A stretch of 60,497 nucleotides of DNA. Source: Nitrososphaerota archaeon. Its GTDB lineage: Archaea; Thermoproteota; Nitrososphaeria; Nitrososphaerales; JACQRY01. A program made the translations under genes and the position numbers. The first letter of the stretch is position 1, and every line of letters starts with the position of its first letter. This document shows, one piece after another, positions 1-8,785 of the stretch. The DNA is taken from the NCBI GenBank assembly GCA_016184315.1, contig JACPCU010000015.1:1-60497 (forward strand). The letters run 5' to 3'. Below the pieces are notes generated by a model that saw only the letters and a program-made list of their open reading frames with translations, had not been told where the DNA came from and made no database searches.

Positions 1-101
1 AGAAGATAGGCAGTTTGGTGATCGACAGGCTGAGGGCGATGAAGGGTGTAGCTAAGACAGTTACCTGCGCCTGTTTCAACACTGTCAAAGAAGAGCCTTG
101 A
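1..101 (+). CDS. C-terminal end of an Lrp/AsnC-type regulator (partial)
   Basis: The reading frame is open from the left edge and stops at 99-101. The 32 visible residues contain IGSLVIDRLRAMKGV followed by KTVTC. This matches the last strand-helix-strand of the Lrp/AsnC effector-binding (RAM) domain, in which a conserved '(R)(L/I)..(I/M).GV..T.T' stretch precedes the final beta strand. In the family this domain binds amino acids or related ligands and drives oligomerisation of a DNA-binding dimer. The winged-helix part would lie outside the window, so target genes and ligand cannot be judged. A stand-alone RAM domain is the main alternative. Confidence 0.55.
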   Translation, partial: KIGSLVIDRLRAMKGVAKTVTCACFNTVKEEP

Positions 102-590
102 AGGTTAACTAGATGCCATAATGACTTGATGCTGTGAGTCTATCTCAACATACCTGCATTACATGATGGAGAAGGCCCCAGTCTACACCACCGCAAACAA
201 CCCCGCAGCAACCAGAAAACACCCTCAACAAAACAAAAACAGCCGAAACCAAACTCCGAACCAATAAAAACCCCCCCTAGAGGACAGCCCCAAAACACAC
301 AGCCACAAGCCACCCAGCAAAAAACAAAAGCCTTGAGAAAGATTCTGTCAAGTTGTTTGCTTATGTGTTGAGGGAGATCCGTGCAACGTAGACCTAGGGC
401 GGACTTAAGAGAATTGAACAGTGGTAATGTGTCTGGATGATTTGTTAAGGGATTTGTAAGGCGGCAAAACCATCTTCCGTCGGAGTGTATGATCAGGGTG
501 TGAGTCACCTTTGCTCACCCTTTATGAAAAAACTCGACAATACCACTGTTGCTTAGCTATGGTTTAAATCAGGGATTTTGAAAGCCATTT
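102..590. other. Intergenic stretch with an A/C-only low-complexity block
   Basis: No convincing gene lies in these 489 bases. From about 187 to 330 the + strand is almost free of T and poor in G (runs such as AAACAAAAAC and AACCCCCCC). Long open frames occur there only because such sequence rarely forms stop codons; the encoded protein would be Cys/Trp/Gly-rich nonsense. The right part (about 520-590) is ordinary and probably carries the promoter of the aconitase gene. Confidence 0.6.
563..570 (+). promoter_or_regulatory. Candidate TATA box for the aconitase gene
   Basis: TTTAAATC is centred near 566. An archaeal TATA box at this place would start RNA near 592, just before both candidate start codons (TTG 591, ATG 603). 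The call rests on spacing and AT content only. Confidence 0.35.
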
Positions 591-602
591 TTGGAGAACT
601 GT

Positions 603-2039
603 ATGCTAAAGGAATCTGCCGAGTCAAGTCTCTCCGTTGCGGGTAAGAATATCACATACTATTCTATTGGCAAGCTGGCGGCTGCAGGTCTGTTTGACTC
701 CAAGTCGGTGCCCTACAGTATCAAAGTTCTCATAGAAAACATCTTGAGAAATGTTGACGGCACGATAATTACAGATCAGGATGTACAGAACATTGCTTCT
801 TGGAGCCCCGGGATTTCTGAGAAAGACATTGAGATTCCTTTCAAGCCGTCACGCGTTTTGATGCAGGACTTCACAGGTGTGCCTGCAGTAGTCGATTTGG
901 CTGCTATGAGATCAGCTGTGAGCCAGATGGGGAAAGATCCTTCCAAGATTAATCCTCTTGTGCCTGTGGACTTGATTATCGATCACTCTATTCAAGTGGA
1001 TTCCTCAGGATCTGAGGCAGCCTTCTTCTTCAACATCAACAAGGAGTTCGAGCGTAACCAAGAGCGGTATGCTTTTCTGAAATGGGCTCAGCAAACCTTC
1101 AGCAATCTCCGGGTGTCTCCTCCTGGGAGGGGCATCTGTCACCAAGTTAACTTGGAGTATTTGGCCAAAGTCGTAGCCATGAGAGATTCAAATGGCCGAT
1201 CTATTGCTTTTCCTGACACGCTGGTGGGCACAGACTCCCATACGCCTATGGTTAACTCTCTGGGCGTCCTCGGCTGGGGGGTTGGAGGAATTGAAGCTGA
1301 AGCAGTTATGCTTGGGCAGCCCTACTACATGCTTGTCCCCGAAGTAATAGGCGTGAAGCTGACTGGCCGTCTACCTCGAGGAGCCACAGCTACCGACCTG
1401 GTTCTCAGTATTACAGAGAAGCTGAGGAGACATGGAGTAGTAGGCAAGTTTGTAGAATACTTCGGTTCAGGTCTCAAAGAGCTGAGCATACCTGACAGGG
1501 CGACTATCGCGAATATGGCTCCTGAATACGGTGCTACCGCCGGGTTCTTCCCTGTGGATTCGGAGACGCTCACCTATCTTAGGTTAACGGGGAAAGATGA
1601 GACCTACGTGAAGATGGTGGAAGAATACTGCAAGCTGCAGGGCCTCTTCTACGATGGAACCTATCAGCCCAAGTACAGCGAAATAGTGGAGGTGAACATC
1701 GGGGATGTAGAGCCTTCTATAGCAGGCCCTGCTAACCCCGAAGACCGTATTCCTCTCAGAGAATCTAGGAACAAGCTTCTTGAAATCATGTCGCAGCATT
1801 TCAAGCAGAAGGGCCTTCAAACAGAGGTCAGGAACGGCGGGCTATGGTTCTACGAGGGAGGTGCAGGCTCATCTGGCTCCCAAATTGTGGGGCGATGGGT
1901 GGCTCCTCCGAACGCGAAGGTCAAGGTAAACAACGAGGAAACTGAGCTTACTCATGGAGCCATCGTGATATCTGCCATAACTAGCTGCACTAACACTTCT
2001 AATCCTACGGTGATGATCGGGGCGGGTCTACTTGTGTGA
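603..2039 (+). CDS. acn: Aconitate hydratase, N-terminal part of a split gene
   Basis: This is the first half of an AcnA/IRP-type aconitase, which interconverts citrate and isocitrate through cis-aconitate using a [4Fe-4S] cluster. Family signatures are visible, such as the DHSIQVD and GTDSHTPM segments and the first cluster cysteine in SCTNTSN near residue 465. The frame ends just after GAGLL, where intact aconitases run on for roughly 14 residues up to a PWVK motif. That stretch is absent, and the remainder continues in another frame in the next entry. ATG 603 is preferred because GGAG lies 7 bases upstream; TTG 591 is the alternative. The two pieces together make about 910 residues, close to the usual size, so the gene is one aconitase with a small deletion and frame change, a pseudogene, or an assembly error. 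Identity is secure; activity is not. Confidence 0.9.
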   Translation: MLKESAESSLSVAGKNITYYSIGKLAAAGLFDSKSVPYSIKVLIENILRNVDGTIITDQDVQNIASWSPGISEKDIEIPFKPSRVLMQDFTGVPAVVDLAAMRSAVSQMGKDPSKINPLVPVDLIIDHSIQVDSSGSEAAFFFNINKEFERNQERYAFLKWAQQTFSNLRVSPPGRGICHQVNLEYLAKVVAMRDSNGRSIAFPDTLVGTDSHTPMVNSLGVLGWGVGGIEAEAVMLGQPYYMLVPEVIGVKLTGRLPRGATATDLVLSITEKLRRHGVVGKFVEYFGSGLKELSIPDRATIANMAPEYGATAGFFPVDSETLTYLRLTGKDETYVKMVEEYCKLQGLFYDGTYQPKYSEIVEVNIGDVEPSIAGPANPEDRIPLRESRNKLLEIMSQHFKQKGLQTEVRNGGLWFYEGGAGSSGSQIVGRWVAPPNAKVKVNNEETELTHGAIVISAITSCTNTSNPTVMIGAGLLV

Positions 2040-3328
2040 AGACGAGCTTGGCTCCGGGCTCTGCTGTCGTCACAGAGTACCTTAGGGCTGCGGGTGTAAT
2101 GCCGTATCTGGAGCAGTTGGGCTACCATGTTGTCGGCTATGGGTGCACAACTTGCATAGGGAACAGTGGGCCGCTGGCTGATTCTGTCTCTGAAGCTATT
2201 CAAACTAAAGACTTGTTCACTGTGGCGGTGCTGAGCGGTAACCGCAATTTCGACGGAAGGATCCATCCTCTTGTCAAGGGTAGTTTCCTGATGTCGCCGA
2301 TGCTTGTCGTAGCCTACGGCTTGGCTGGCAGAATAGACATCGATATGCAGAATGAGCCTATTGGAATAGGGAGGAACGGTCAACCGGTCTACTTGAGAGA
2401 CATTTGGCCGAGCATGGAGGAGATCAGGAATACCATCTCAGCGTCAGTTAAACCTGAGATGTTCAGGAGTAAGTATACTGATGTATTCAAGGGTGATGAG
2501 CGGTGGGAAGCTTTACCAGTCCCTACGCGCAGCCAATACGAGTGGGACTCGAAGTCCACCTATATCCATGAGCCTCCTTTCTTCAAAGGAATCAAACCTC
2601 AGCCACCTGATTCTCAAGACGTTGAAAGCGCAAGGGTGTTAGCCCTTCTAGGCGACAGGGTTACAACCGACCATATTTCCCCGGCAGGCTCCATAGCTAG
2701 GAGCAGCCCTGCAGGCGAATATCTGATCGGAATAGGCGTAGACTGGGTCGACTTCAACAGCTACGGTGCTAGACGCGGAAACCACGAAGTCATGATCAGA
2801 GGCACCTTCGCCAACATCAAGCTGAAGAACCAGCTCGTACCAGACATGGAAGGCTGGTGGACACTGTACTTCCCCGACAAGAAGGTCACCACTATCTATG
2901 AAGCGTCTATGCAGTACATGGAGAGGAAGGTCCCCTTGGTGATCTTGGCTGGCAAGATGTATGGTGCTGGCAGCAGCAGAGACTGGGCTGCGAAGGGCAC
3001 AAACCTGTTGGACATCAAAGCGGTGATAGCTGAGAGCTACGAGAGGATTCACCGCAGCAACTTGGTGGGCATGGGTGTTCTTCCACTTCAATTCGAGCAG
3101 AGTCAGAGCTGGAAGTCTCTGGGGCTTACTGGTCGTGAAACCTTTACCATCACAGGTATCAAGGAAGGTCTCGTTCCACGAAAGAGCCTGAAGGTGACCG
3201 CAGAGTCGGAGGACGGCTCAGCCAAAACTTTCACGGTCACAGCTAGGCTGGATACGCCCATAGAAATAGAGTATTACAAACATGGAGGCATACTGCAATA
3301 CGTTCTCCGGAAACTAGCCGCCCAATAG
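2036..3328 (+). CDS. acn: Aconitate hydratase, C-terminal part of a split gene
   Basis: This frame opens with VKTSLAPGS, exactly where an intact aconitase resumes after the missing segment. It carries the other two cluster cysteines in GYGCTTCIGNSG (residues 37 and 40) and the C-terminal swivel domain with DHISPAGSI and GAGSSRDWAAKG. The GTG that would start it overlaps the TGA of the upstream frame as GTGA, an arrangement that resembles translational coupling, so a two-chain enzyme is conceivable. However, the three cluster cysteines would then sit on separate chains and a helix would be missing, which no known aconitase shows. A pseudogene or a local sequence error of about 40 bases is at least as likely. 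Confidence 0.88.
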   Translation: MKTSLAPGSAVVTEYLRAAGVMPYLEQLGYHVVGYGCTTCIGNSGPLADSVSEAIQTKDLFTVAVLSGNRNFDGRIHPLVKGSFLMSPMLVVAYGLAGRIDIDMQNEPIGIGRNGQPVYLRDIWPSMEEIRNTISASVKPEMFRSKYTDVFKGDERWEALPVPTRSQYEWDSKSTYIHEPPFFKGIKPQPPDSQDVESARVLALLGDRVTTDHISPAGSIARSSPAGEYLIGIGVDWVDFNSYGARRGNHEVMIRGTFANIKLKNQLVPDMEGWWTLYFPDKKVTTIYEASMQYMERKVPLVILAGKMYGAGSSRDWAAKGTNLLDIKAVIAESYERIHRSNLVGMGVLPLQFEQSQSWKSLGLTGRETFTITGIKEGLVPRKSLKVTAESEDGSAKTFTVTARLDTPIEIEYYKHGGILQYVLRKLAAQ

Positions 3329-3356
3329 CAAAGAGCAAATACTCCGCATAATAAGA

Positions 3357-3539
3357 ATGCAAGGATTGGTCGGAGACAGAGACTCGGCAACCACTGCTAG
3401 GAAACCTAGGAAGAACCGAGCTAAGAGGAATGAAGACTACCTGAATAAGGAAGCATCTCTACTTGAAGAACTGCAGCAGAAAAGTAAGGCGCGTCGCAGA
3501 ACTAGAGGACCATACAGGAAGGCTTCCCCGGCCAGCTGA
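3357..3539 (+). CDS. Small basic protein of unknown function
   Basis: A 60-residue frame rich in Lys and Arg (KPRKNRAKRNEDY, then KSKARRRTRGPYRK) follows the aconitase on the same strand after 28 bases. The charge pattern and the RRRTRGPYRK tail suggest a nucleic-acid-binding peptide, but no family is recognised. No strong ribosome binding site precedes the ATG. It could be a real small gene or a chance frame. Confidence 0.4.
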   Translation: MQGLVGDRDSATTARKPRKNRAKRNEDYLNKEASLLEELQQKSKARRRTRGPYRKASPAS

Positions 3540-3571
3540 GTATCGACCGATAAACTGGTGTTCATAAAAAT

Positions 3572-3581
3572 CATAAATAAG
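3572..3581 (+). promoter_or_regulatory. Candidate TATA box for the MscS gene
   Basis: CATAAATAAG follows an A-rich stretch and sits about 35 bases before the ATG at 3611. RNA would start near 3603, giving a nearly leaderless transcript. Confidence 0.4.
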
Positions 3582-3610
3582 TATGCTTTAGTCCTGAGTC
3601 ACGCGGTGTA

Positions 3611-4936
3611 ATGGTATTAGAAATCATAGTGCCGCTTCTAATCATAGCGGTATCAATAGGAATCTCCGCAATAATCTGGTTAGCCCTAAGTAAACTGATC
3701 CACAGGATCTCATTTTCGAAACCGACCCAAGACGCCATCCTAGCGTTGGTTCGAGGTCCAATAATCGCCGCCGTAATCGGCCTAGGTGTGCTTGAAGCTG
3801 CCAACATCGTCTATTCGCAGGCGCCGACGCTCCTACCGTTCTTCCTACAACCTGACGCGCTTTTGGTCATAGTAGAATTATCTGTCCTAGCGCTCGCAAT
3901 CAGGGCCGCCTCGTCTGACGTTAAGCGTCTCTCTCCAATAATCTCTGAGGAGCGTCCTGTAGGCAGGATGCTTTACTTCGCTATTTATACCATTGGCCTC
4001 ATCGCATTATCTCAGATCATACTTTCATCACCGCTGGCTCCCCGAACGGTGGCAAATATTCAATCAGGCATCAATTTTCTCGCAGGTCTTCTTGTAACAT
4101 ACTTGGTGGTCTACATCCTTGATGTGATCATCAGACGATATGTCCACTCCTTGGTGGCTTCAGAGCCTCGTCTGAAGACCATGTATACTTTCATCAGGAG
4201 ACTTGTGCTTGTAGCTGTAGCCCTAATTGGAGTGGCTGCTACTACCTTCACCAGTTTTCCGGCTGCCAGTGGAGTAATCTCTTCTCTTTTCATAGCTGCT
4301 GGTTTCTCATCCATTGTAATAGGACTCGCAGCTCAGTCAAGCCTATCTAACATCATAGGTGGTATGCTGGTTTCGGTCTCCCAACCCTTCAAGATAGGAG
4401 ACGCGGTCGTATTCAAAAACGAATTTTGTTTCGTGGAAGACATAAAACTGGTTCACACAGTATTGCGGACTTGGGACAATAGGCGTCTAATGGTCCCTAA
4501 CTCAATGTTCCAGACGGAGATCGTCGCAAACTATACTGCTGAGGACTCCACTATGCTGGTGCCAGTGATGGTTCAGATCAGCTACGAGTCGGACATAGAC
4601 AAAGCTATGAGTATCATGAGGGAAATCGCACTAAAGCACCCTGAATGCATGCCCATAGGGAACCTGCCAAATGTCGTGGTTATGGATTATGGAGAATCAG
4701 GCATCAATCTTAGACTCCTAAGCAGAGCCAAGGATCAACCTACAGCTTTCGGCATGGCCCGCGACATCTTATATCAAATCAAGAAGGAGTTTGATGCAAA
4801 CGGCATCGAAATACCCTATCCTAGAAGGTATTTGGTGCTCAGTAAAGAGACTGAAAGAATGTTAAGTCGAGCAATAGGTGACGAGGAAAAACATAGCGAA
4901 GGCGAGCCAAGCCTCCAGAAACATGGAAGAACTTAA
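3611..4936 (+). CDS. MscS-family mechanosensitive ion channel
   Basis: The 441-residue protein should form a membrane channel that opens under membrane tension and releases solutes during osmotic downshock. The first 250 residues hold about six hydrophobic segments, more than the three of E. coli MscS. The last one is the pore helix and its junction to the cytoplasmic beta domain, with the signature GLAAQSSLSNIIGG followed by VSQPFKIGDAVVF near residues 240-275. The remaining residues form the soluble MscS vestibule. It stands alone, between the small basic gene and an anion permease, with its own TATA box. The family call is strong; gating properties cannot be inferred. Confidence 0.93.
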   Translation: MVLEIIVPLLIIAVSIGISAIIWLALSKLIHRISFSKPTQDAILALVRGPIIAAVIGLGVLEAANIVYSQAPTLLPFFLQPDALLVIVELSVLALAIRAASSDVKRLSPIISEERPVGRMLYFAIYTIGLIALSQIILSSPLAPRTVANIQSGINFLAGLLVTYLVVYILDVIIRRYVHSLVASEPRLKTMYTFIRRLVLVAVALIGVAATTFTSFPAASGVISSLFIAAGFSSIVIGLAAQSSLSNIIGGMLVSVSQPFKIGDAVVFKNEFCFVEDIKLVHTVLRTWDNRRLMVPNSMFQTEIVANYTAEDSTMLVPVMVQISYESDIDKAMSIMREIALKHPECMPIGNLPNVVVMDYGESGINLRLLSRAKDQPTAFGMARDILYQIKKEFDANGIEIPYPRRYLVLSKETERMLSRAIGDEEKHSEGEPSLQKHGRT

Positions 4937-5139
4937 ATCCCATGAAGTAGGTATTGAAATGGGGAGAAGTAGATGAATGGTGATGATGCCTCTGATAGAC
5001 AAGGCTCCCCAACCCCAGTTATCAAATAATGCTGTAGACACCACTCTGACATGGACTATTAGGATCGAGTTCTTACTTGGAGTATCGTCATCGGTTTCCA
5101 CTATGCGTAGTTGAGCGAATCTGTTGGTGACTCTGACAA

Positions 5140-6495
5140 ATGGTTAGAACTGCACCGCCTTACAGACTGACTCTGGGAGGCGTCGGAGTACTTGTCTTGG
5201 TGGGCGCTTACCTTACTCAAATCTTAGCTTGGAACCAGATACTTGCCTTAACGATCTTTGTTGTCACTTACTTTCTGATAACCGTAGCCGTCGAAGAAGA
5301 ACGAGCAATAGTCACAATGTTCGGTGCTTTCCTCATGTGGTTCCTCCAGATCGTTCCCAGCGATAAGATAGCGGGCTACATTGATCTTCGCGCTATAATG
5401 CTTCTCTTCGGCATGATGCTGATAGCTGGTTTCCTGAAGAGAGCTGGTTTCTTCTCTTGGCTAGGATATTATTTGATGAAGGTCAGTAGGGGAAGTAGCA
5501 GACTGCTACTCATCTACCTAAGTCTCTCAACAGCCCTTCTATCAGCATTGGTAAATGAGATCACTGTTATCGTCTTCATGGTGCTGGTAACCATCGATAT
5601 TTGCAGGAAGATGGAGATCAGCCCTCGACCATACATCATATCAGAGATCATGATAGCAAACGTAGGAGGCTCAGCTACAGCCATTGGAAGCCCCCCGAAC
5701 ATAATGATCCTCACTGCAGCTGAGTTTCGCGTAGTTGACTTCCTAGTCAACATGGGGCCCGTTGTGGCTCTCGCTCTGCCCGTGTTAATGGCAATAGTCT
5801 TGTTTTGGTACAGGAACGAGCTGCCCAAGGAAAAAATAAGCATTCCCATCAGCGCCAACAAGATCGAGGATCGCAGGCTTTTCACCCTTAGCGTCGGTGC
5901 ATTCATCGTAACAGCAGCTCTTCTGATAGTCCATGATCTCTTTCACATCTCCCCTGCAGTGATAGCAGTAGTGATGGGCATCGTGGTTCTTTTCCTAGCG
6001 GGAAGAGGACAGAGGATGGTTCTTAACGAAGTTGACTGGCCTACGTTGCTCTTCTTCGCCAGCCTATTCGTCTTGGTTGGAGGTCTCAATGAAGCTGGTC
6101 TACTGAATATGCTGTCCTCAGGTATTCAAAACATCGCGGGCAGCAACGGCGTGTTGGCTTCAATCCTGATACTTTGGACGGTATCTTTGACGAGCGCCGT
6201 CGTAGACAATATTCCCATGGTCGCAGCCTTCATCCCAGTCATCAAAGAATACTCAGTCTCTGCAGGCGTACCTGCCAACATCCTCTGGTGGAGCATGGCC
6301 CTAGGAGCCGCGTTCGGAGCCAACGGCACAGCAATAGGAAGCTCAGCCAACATAATATCCCTAAGCCTTGCGGAGAAGAACGGTTACCGAGTTACATTCA
6401 TGGAGTTCTTGAAGATTGGAATGCTTGTGCTATTTGCGACATTAGCGCTCTCGCAACTGGTCATCTTTGTCAGGTTCGCAAGAGGGCTCTGGTGA
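5140..6495 (+). CDS. ArsB/NhaD-type ion transporter (permease)
   Basis: This 451-residue protein is almost entirely hydrophobic, with about 11-12 membrane segments. It carries the paired signature loops of the ion transporter superfamily: NEITVIVFM with NVGGSATAIGSPPN near residues 138-187, and the second-half repeat DNIPMVAAFIPV followed by GANGTAIGSSANI near 360-410. Family members move arsenite, sodium/proton, citrate or other anions. No arsenic-resistance gene or ATPase neighbours it, so the substrate is open. GGTGA about 10 bases upstream supports the ATG at 5140. A 200-bp gap separates it from the MscS gene. Confidence 0.88.
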   Translation: MVRTAPPYRLTLGGVGVLVLVGAYLTQILAWNQILALTIFVVTYFLITVAVEEERAIVTMFGAFLMWFLQIVPSDKIAGYIDLRAIMLLFGMMLIAGFLKRAGFFSWLGYYLMKVSRGSSRLLLIYLSLSTALLSALVNEITVIVFMVLVTIDICRKMEISPRPYIISEIMIANVGGSATAIGSPPNIMILTAAEFRVVDFLVNMGPVVALALPVLMAIVLFWYRNELPKEKISIPISANKIEDRRLFTLSVGAFIVTAALLIVHDLFHISPAVIAVVMGIVVLFLAGRGQRMVLNEVDWPTLLFFASLFVLVGGLNEAGLLNMLSSGIQNIAGSNGVLASILILWTVSLTSAVVDNIPMVAAFIPVIKEYSVSAGVPANILWWSMALGAAFGANGTAIGSSANIISLSLAEKNGYRVTFMEFLKIGMLVLFATLALSQLVIFVRFARGLW

Positions 6496-6532
6496 ACTCG
6501 TTGATGCCTCAAACTGATATGCGGCATAGGAT

Positions 6533-7963
6533 GTGGAGGTGAATGGTAAGATTAGGCTCTGCGTGAACACCCAGACGCCCTTGGTACGGTTCAGAATAGG
6601 CTACCCCGAGCTCTTAGAAAAGTACGGTAAACTCGGTTCCCCCGTCGATCTTGCAAAGCTGATCCGCGGAGAGGACTACGAATACACTCCTGGGGGCGTG
6701 ACAGCTATGGTCTTTCCTCTTCTCAAGCGTCTTGTGACGGCTAAGTTCATCAAGCCTCCCTTATGGATTTCCTTGGGGCCGAATGCGCCTACACACGTGT
6801 TGGTCGACGGGATTCGTCTCTACAACGTAACCATGGAGGACAACGAGATCCCGCTCTACGCTAGTTTCAAGGAAGGCATCTGGAACGAAATTCATGGGTT
6901 TGGAAGACTGGAATTCAAGCCTGATGAATACAAGGCCTACGTCACCTATAACTGGCTGTGTGCCAAAGTGATGCTAGACCTTCTCAAGGATACAGATCTC
7001 TACTTTATCCACGACTTCCAGCAGCTTCTAACAGGGATTCTTTTGGGCCCTTCTGCACCAGCCATCTTCCGGTGGCACATACCTTTTCGCCTTGAAGGAA
7101 TTTCTGAGAGGCTGAGAACCTTGGTGCTGAAGAGCGTGGAGGGTTTTGATGTTATCATTGTGAGCACAAGGCGTGACCTTGAAGGTTTGATCCACTCGGG
7201 TTACCGTGGGAAAGCCTATCAAGTATACCCCTATGTTGACCCAAAGCCTTGGGGGAAGCCTTCTAGACGCAGCATCCAATCTACCATAGACAGATTCCGC
7301 CTCAAGCATGGTCCCGTGTTGCTCGTAGTTGGACGAATGGATAGAATAAAGAGTCAAGACGTGGCCATAGAGGCTGCTGCTAGGTTAGTCAAAACGTATC
7401 CAGCGTTGAGGCTAGTTCTGGTGGGCAACGGGAGCTTTACTGGAAGCGGCAGTGGAGGGCTATCCCATCCCAAGGCTGAGACTTGGCGGGAGGAACTTGA
7501 GGGTCTTGCAGCAAACCTTAGGATAAATGATAATGTGATCTTCACAGGTCATGCCAGTGACGAGGCAGTCAAATGTCTCTACAACATTGCTGATGCAGTT
7601 GTAGTGCCTTCCCGCACAGAGGGCTTCAACCTTACCACCGTGGAAGCATGGCTCTGCAAGAAACCAGTTGTGGTGAGTACGGGTGCAGGCTCCTCAGAGC
7701 TTGTTAACGAGGATGTCAACGGCTATACCTTTGCTCAAGGCGATAGCGTAGATTTGGCTAGGAAGCTTACTACTGTGCTTTCTAGGCCTGAGCGCGCTGA
7801 AAAGATGGGTGAATATGGCTTTAACACTGCCAGACGTTGCTCAGTCGATAATGCCACTTCAAAGCTGCAGAGCATCTTTGAACAGTGCATGAGCATGTAC
7901 AAGACAGAGCGTAGGTCGAAGATTTCTCCCCGAAAACCTAGATTCGAGGCGGTTGAAGCGTAG
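6533..7963 (+). CDS. GT4-family glycosyltransferase, possibly in trehalose synthesis
   Basis: The protein has the GT-B fold layout. The N-terminal acceptor lobe contains YFIHDFQQLLTG and a FRWHIPF segment. The C-terminal nucleotide-sugar lobe contains LLVVGRMDRIKSQD and the E-x7-E motif in RTEGFNLTTVEAW near residue 363. The HDFQ and RWHIPF segments recall the TreT group, which makes trehalose from an NDP-glucose donor. The 3' end overlaps, tail to tail, a trehalose-phosphatase-like gene by 26 bases. A role in making trehalose or its phosphate is therefore an inference from family and context. The start is uncertain (GTG 6533 or 6539); a perfect GGAGGTGA lies at 6535-6542, inside the proposed start region. 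Confidence 0.8.
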   Translation: MEVNGKIRLCVNTQTPLVRFRIGYPELLEKYGKLGSPVDLAKLIRGEDYEYTPGGVTAMVFPLLKRLVTAKFIKPPLWISLGPNAPTHVLVDGIRLYNVTMEDNEIPLYASFKEGIWNEIHGFGRLEFKPDEYKAYVTYNWLCAKVMLDLLKDTDLYFIHDFQQLLTGILLGPSAPAIFRWHIPFRLEGISERLRTLVLKSVEGFDVIIVSTRRDLEGLIHSGYRGKAYQVYPYVDPKPWGKPSRRSIQSTIDRFRLKHGPVLLVVGRMDRIKSQDVAIEAAARLVKTYPALRLVLVGNGSFTGSGSGGLSHPKAETWREELEGLAANLRINDNVIFTGHASDEAVKCLYNIADAVVVPSRTEGFNLTTVEAWLCKKPVVVSTGAGSSELVNEDVNGYTFAQGDSVDLARKLTTVLSRPERAEKMGEYGFNTARRCSVDNATSKLQSIFEQCMSMYKTERRSKISPRKPRFEAVEA

Positions 7964-8720
7964 CTGTTAGGATATTGAGGAATCTAAGAACTTCTTCAGA
8001 GTTATTCACGTAATACTTCGCAGCTGAGGTTCTTCTGGTGTTGGATACTAGGACAGTGATGCCGTTCCTTAGTTTTGTGAATGCATCTTCGTCAGTTTTG
8101 TCGTCTCCAATATACACGGGTAGCCCCGGACCTATTTTCTGAATCAGCCATTCCGCTGCTTTCCCCTTATCCCACTTGACTCTAGGTCTTACTTCTAACA
8201 CTTTCTTTCCATATGTGAGTCTTAAACGGGGATATGTTCGAACGATTCTACGGACAATCTTCTTTACTCTTGGAACAAGGTGGGTTACTACTGTTCGATA
8301 GTGAACGCTTAGGCTGAGGCCTTTATGCTGGAGGACTATTCCCCCCACCCCGACAAGAGCTTCTTTTAGGTCGCATTCAACATGGGTCAAATTATCTGAG
8401 ATTTCCGTAGCTTTAGGGTGAAAGAAGCTGAAACTTGGTCCTCTGACCTCCAAGCCATGGTTCCCTATGTAGTATGCACCGTTTACCCCCACAAGGCGCC
8501 TAACGTTTTCCTCTGATCTCCCAGACACTACAGCCAGAACGCATCTAGGTCGCCTCGCTAATAAGGTCAACGTGTTTCTAGTGGTGTCAGAGAGTGTTGC
8601 TAGGCTAGGATGGTTTGCAATGGGCGTAAGTGTGCCGTCATAATCTACCATAATGTAGACGCGTTCGGATCGGCTGATCTTGTCATGTATTTCTTGGATG
8701 TGTCTGAAGAGATGTCTCAA
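7938..8720 (-). CDS. otsB: Trehalose-6-phosphate phosphatase-like HAD enzyme
   Basis: The 260-residue protein shows the OtsB set of HAD motifs: VDYDGTLTP near residue 25 with the nucleophile Asp, the SGR motif after LAVVSGR, NHGLEVRG for cap-domain substrate recognition, a conserved Lys in the VRPRVKWDKG segment, and GDDKTDEDAF near 215. In the family it removes phosphate from trehalose-6-phosphate in the cytoplasm. Length fits the family (about 250-270). It runs toward the GT4 gene and overlaps its end by 26 bases. No GT20 synthase (OtsA) is in the window. The start is a TTG. A related sugar phosphatase such as mannosyl-3-phosphoglycerate phosphatase is less likely given the GDDKTDEDAF motif. 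Confidence 0.85.
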   Translation of the reverse strand: MRHLFRHIQEIHDKISRSERVYIMVDYDGTLTPIANHPSLATLSDTTRNTLTLLARRPRCVLAVVSGRSEENVRRLVGVNGAYYIGNHGLEVRGPSFSFFHPKATEISDNLTHVECDLKEALVGVGGIVLQHKGLSLSVHYRTVVTHLVPRVKKIVRRIVRTYPRLRLTYGKKVLEVRPRVKWDKGKAAEWLIQKIGPGLPVYIGDDKTDEDAFTKLRNGITVLVSNTRRTSAAKYYVNNSEEVLRFLNILTATLQPPRI

Positions 8721-8785
8721 GGTAGCTTAACTTCCGGAGGGATCCACACAGCAAATGTGATGACTAATGCTCATGAGATCTGTCA

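Noticed and set aside
140-508. Leftward 122-residue open frame in the A/C block
   Set aside because: The encoded protein is Cys/Trp/Gly/Phe-rich without a plausible fold, and the frame is open only because of the skewed composition.
2030-2045. Stop readthrough or selenocysteine at the aconitase TGA
   Set aside because: Reading on in the same frame after TGA gives non-aconitase sequence; the homology resumes in another frame and about 14 residues are missing, so neither readthrough nor a simple programmed shift explains it.
4980-5049. C/D box small RNA (GTGATGA ... CTGA)
   Set aside because: The C box is good, but the inner CTGA is only 5 bases away and the outer one too distant; the spacing does not suit archaeal C/D RNAs.
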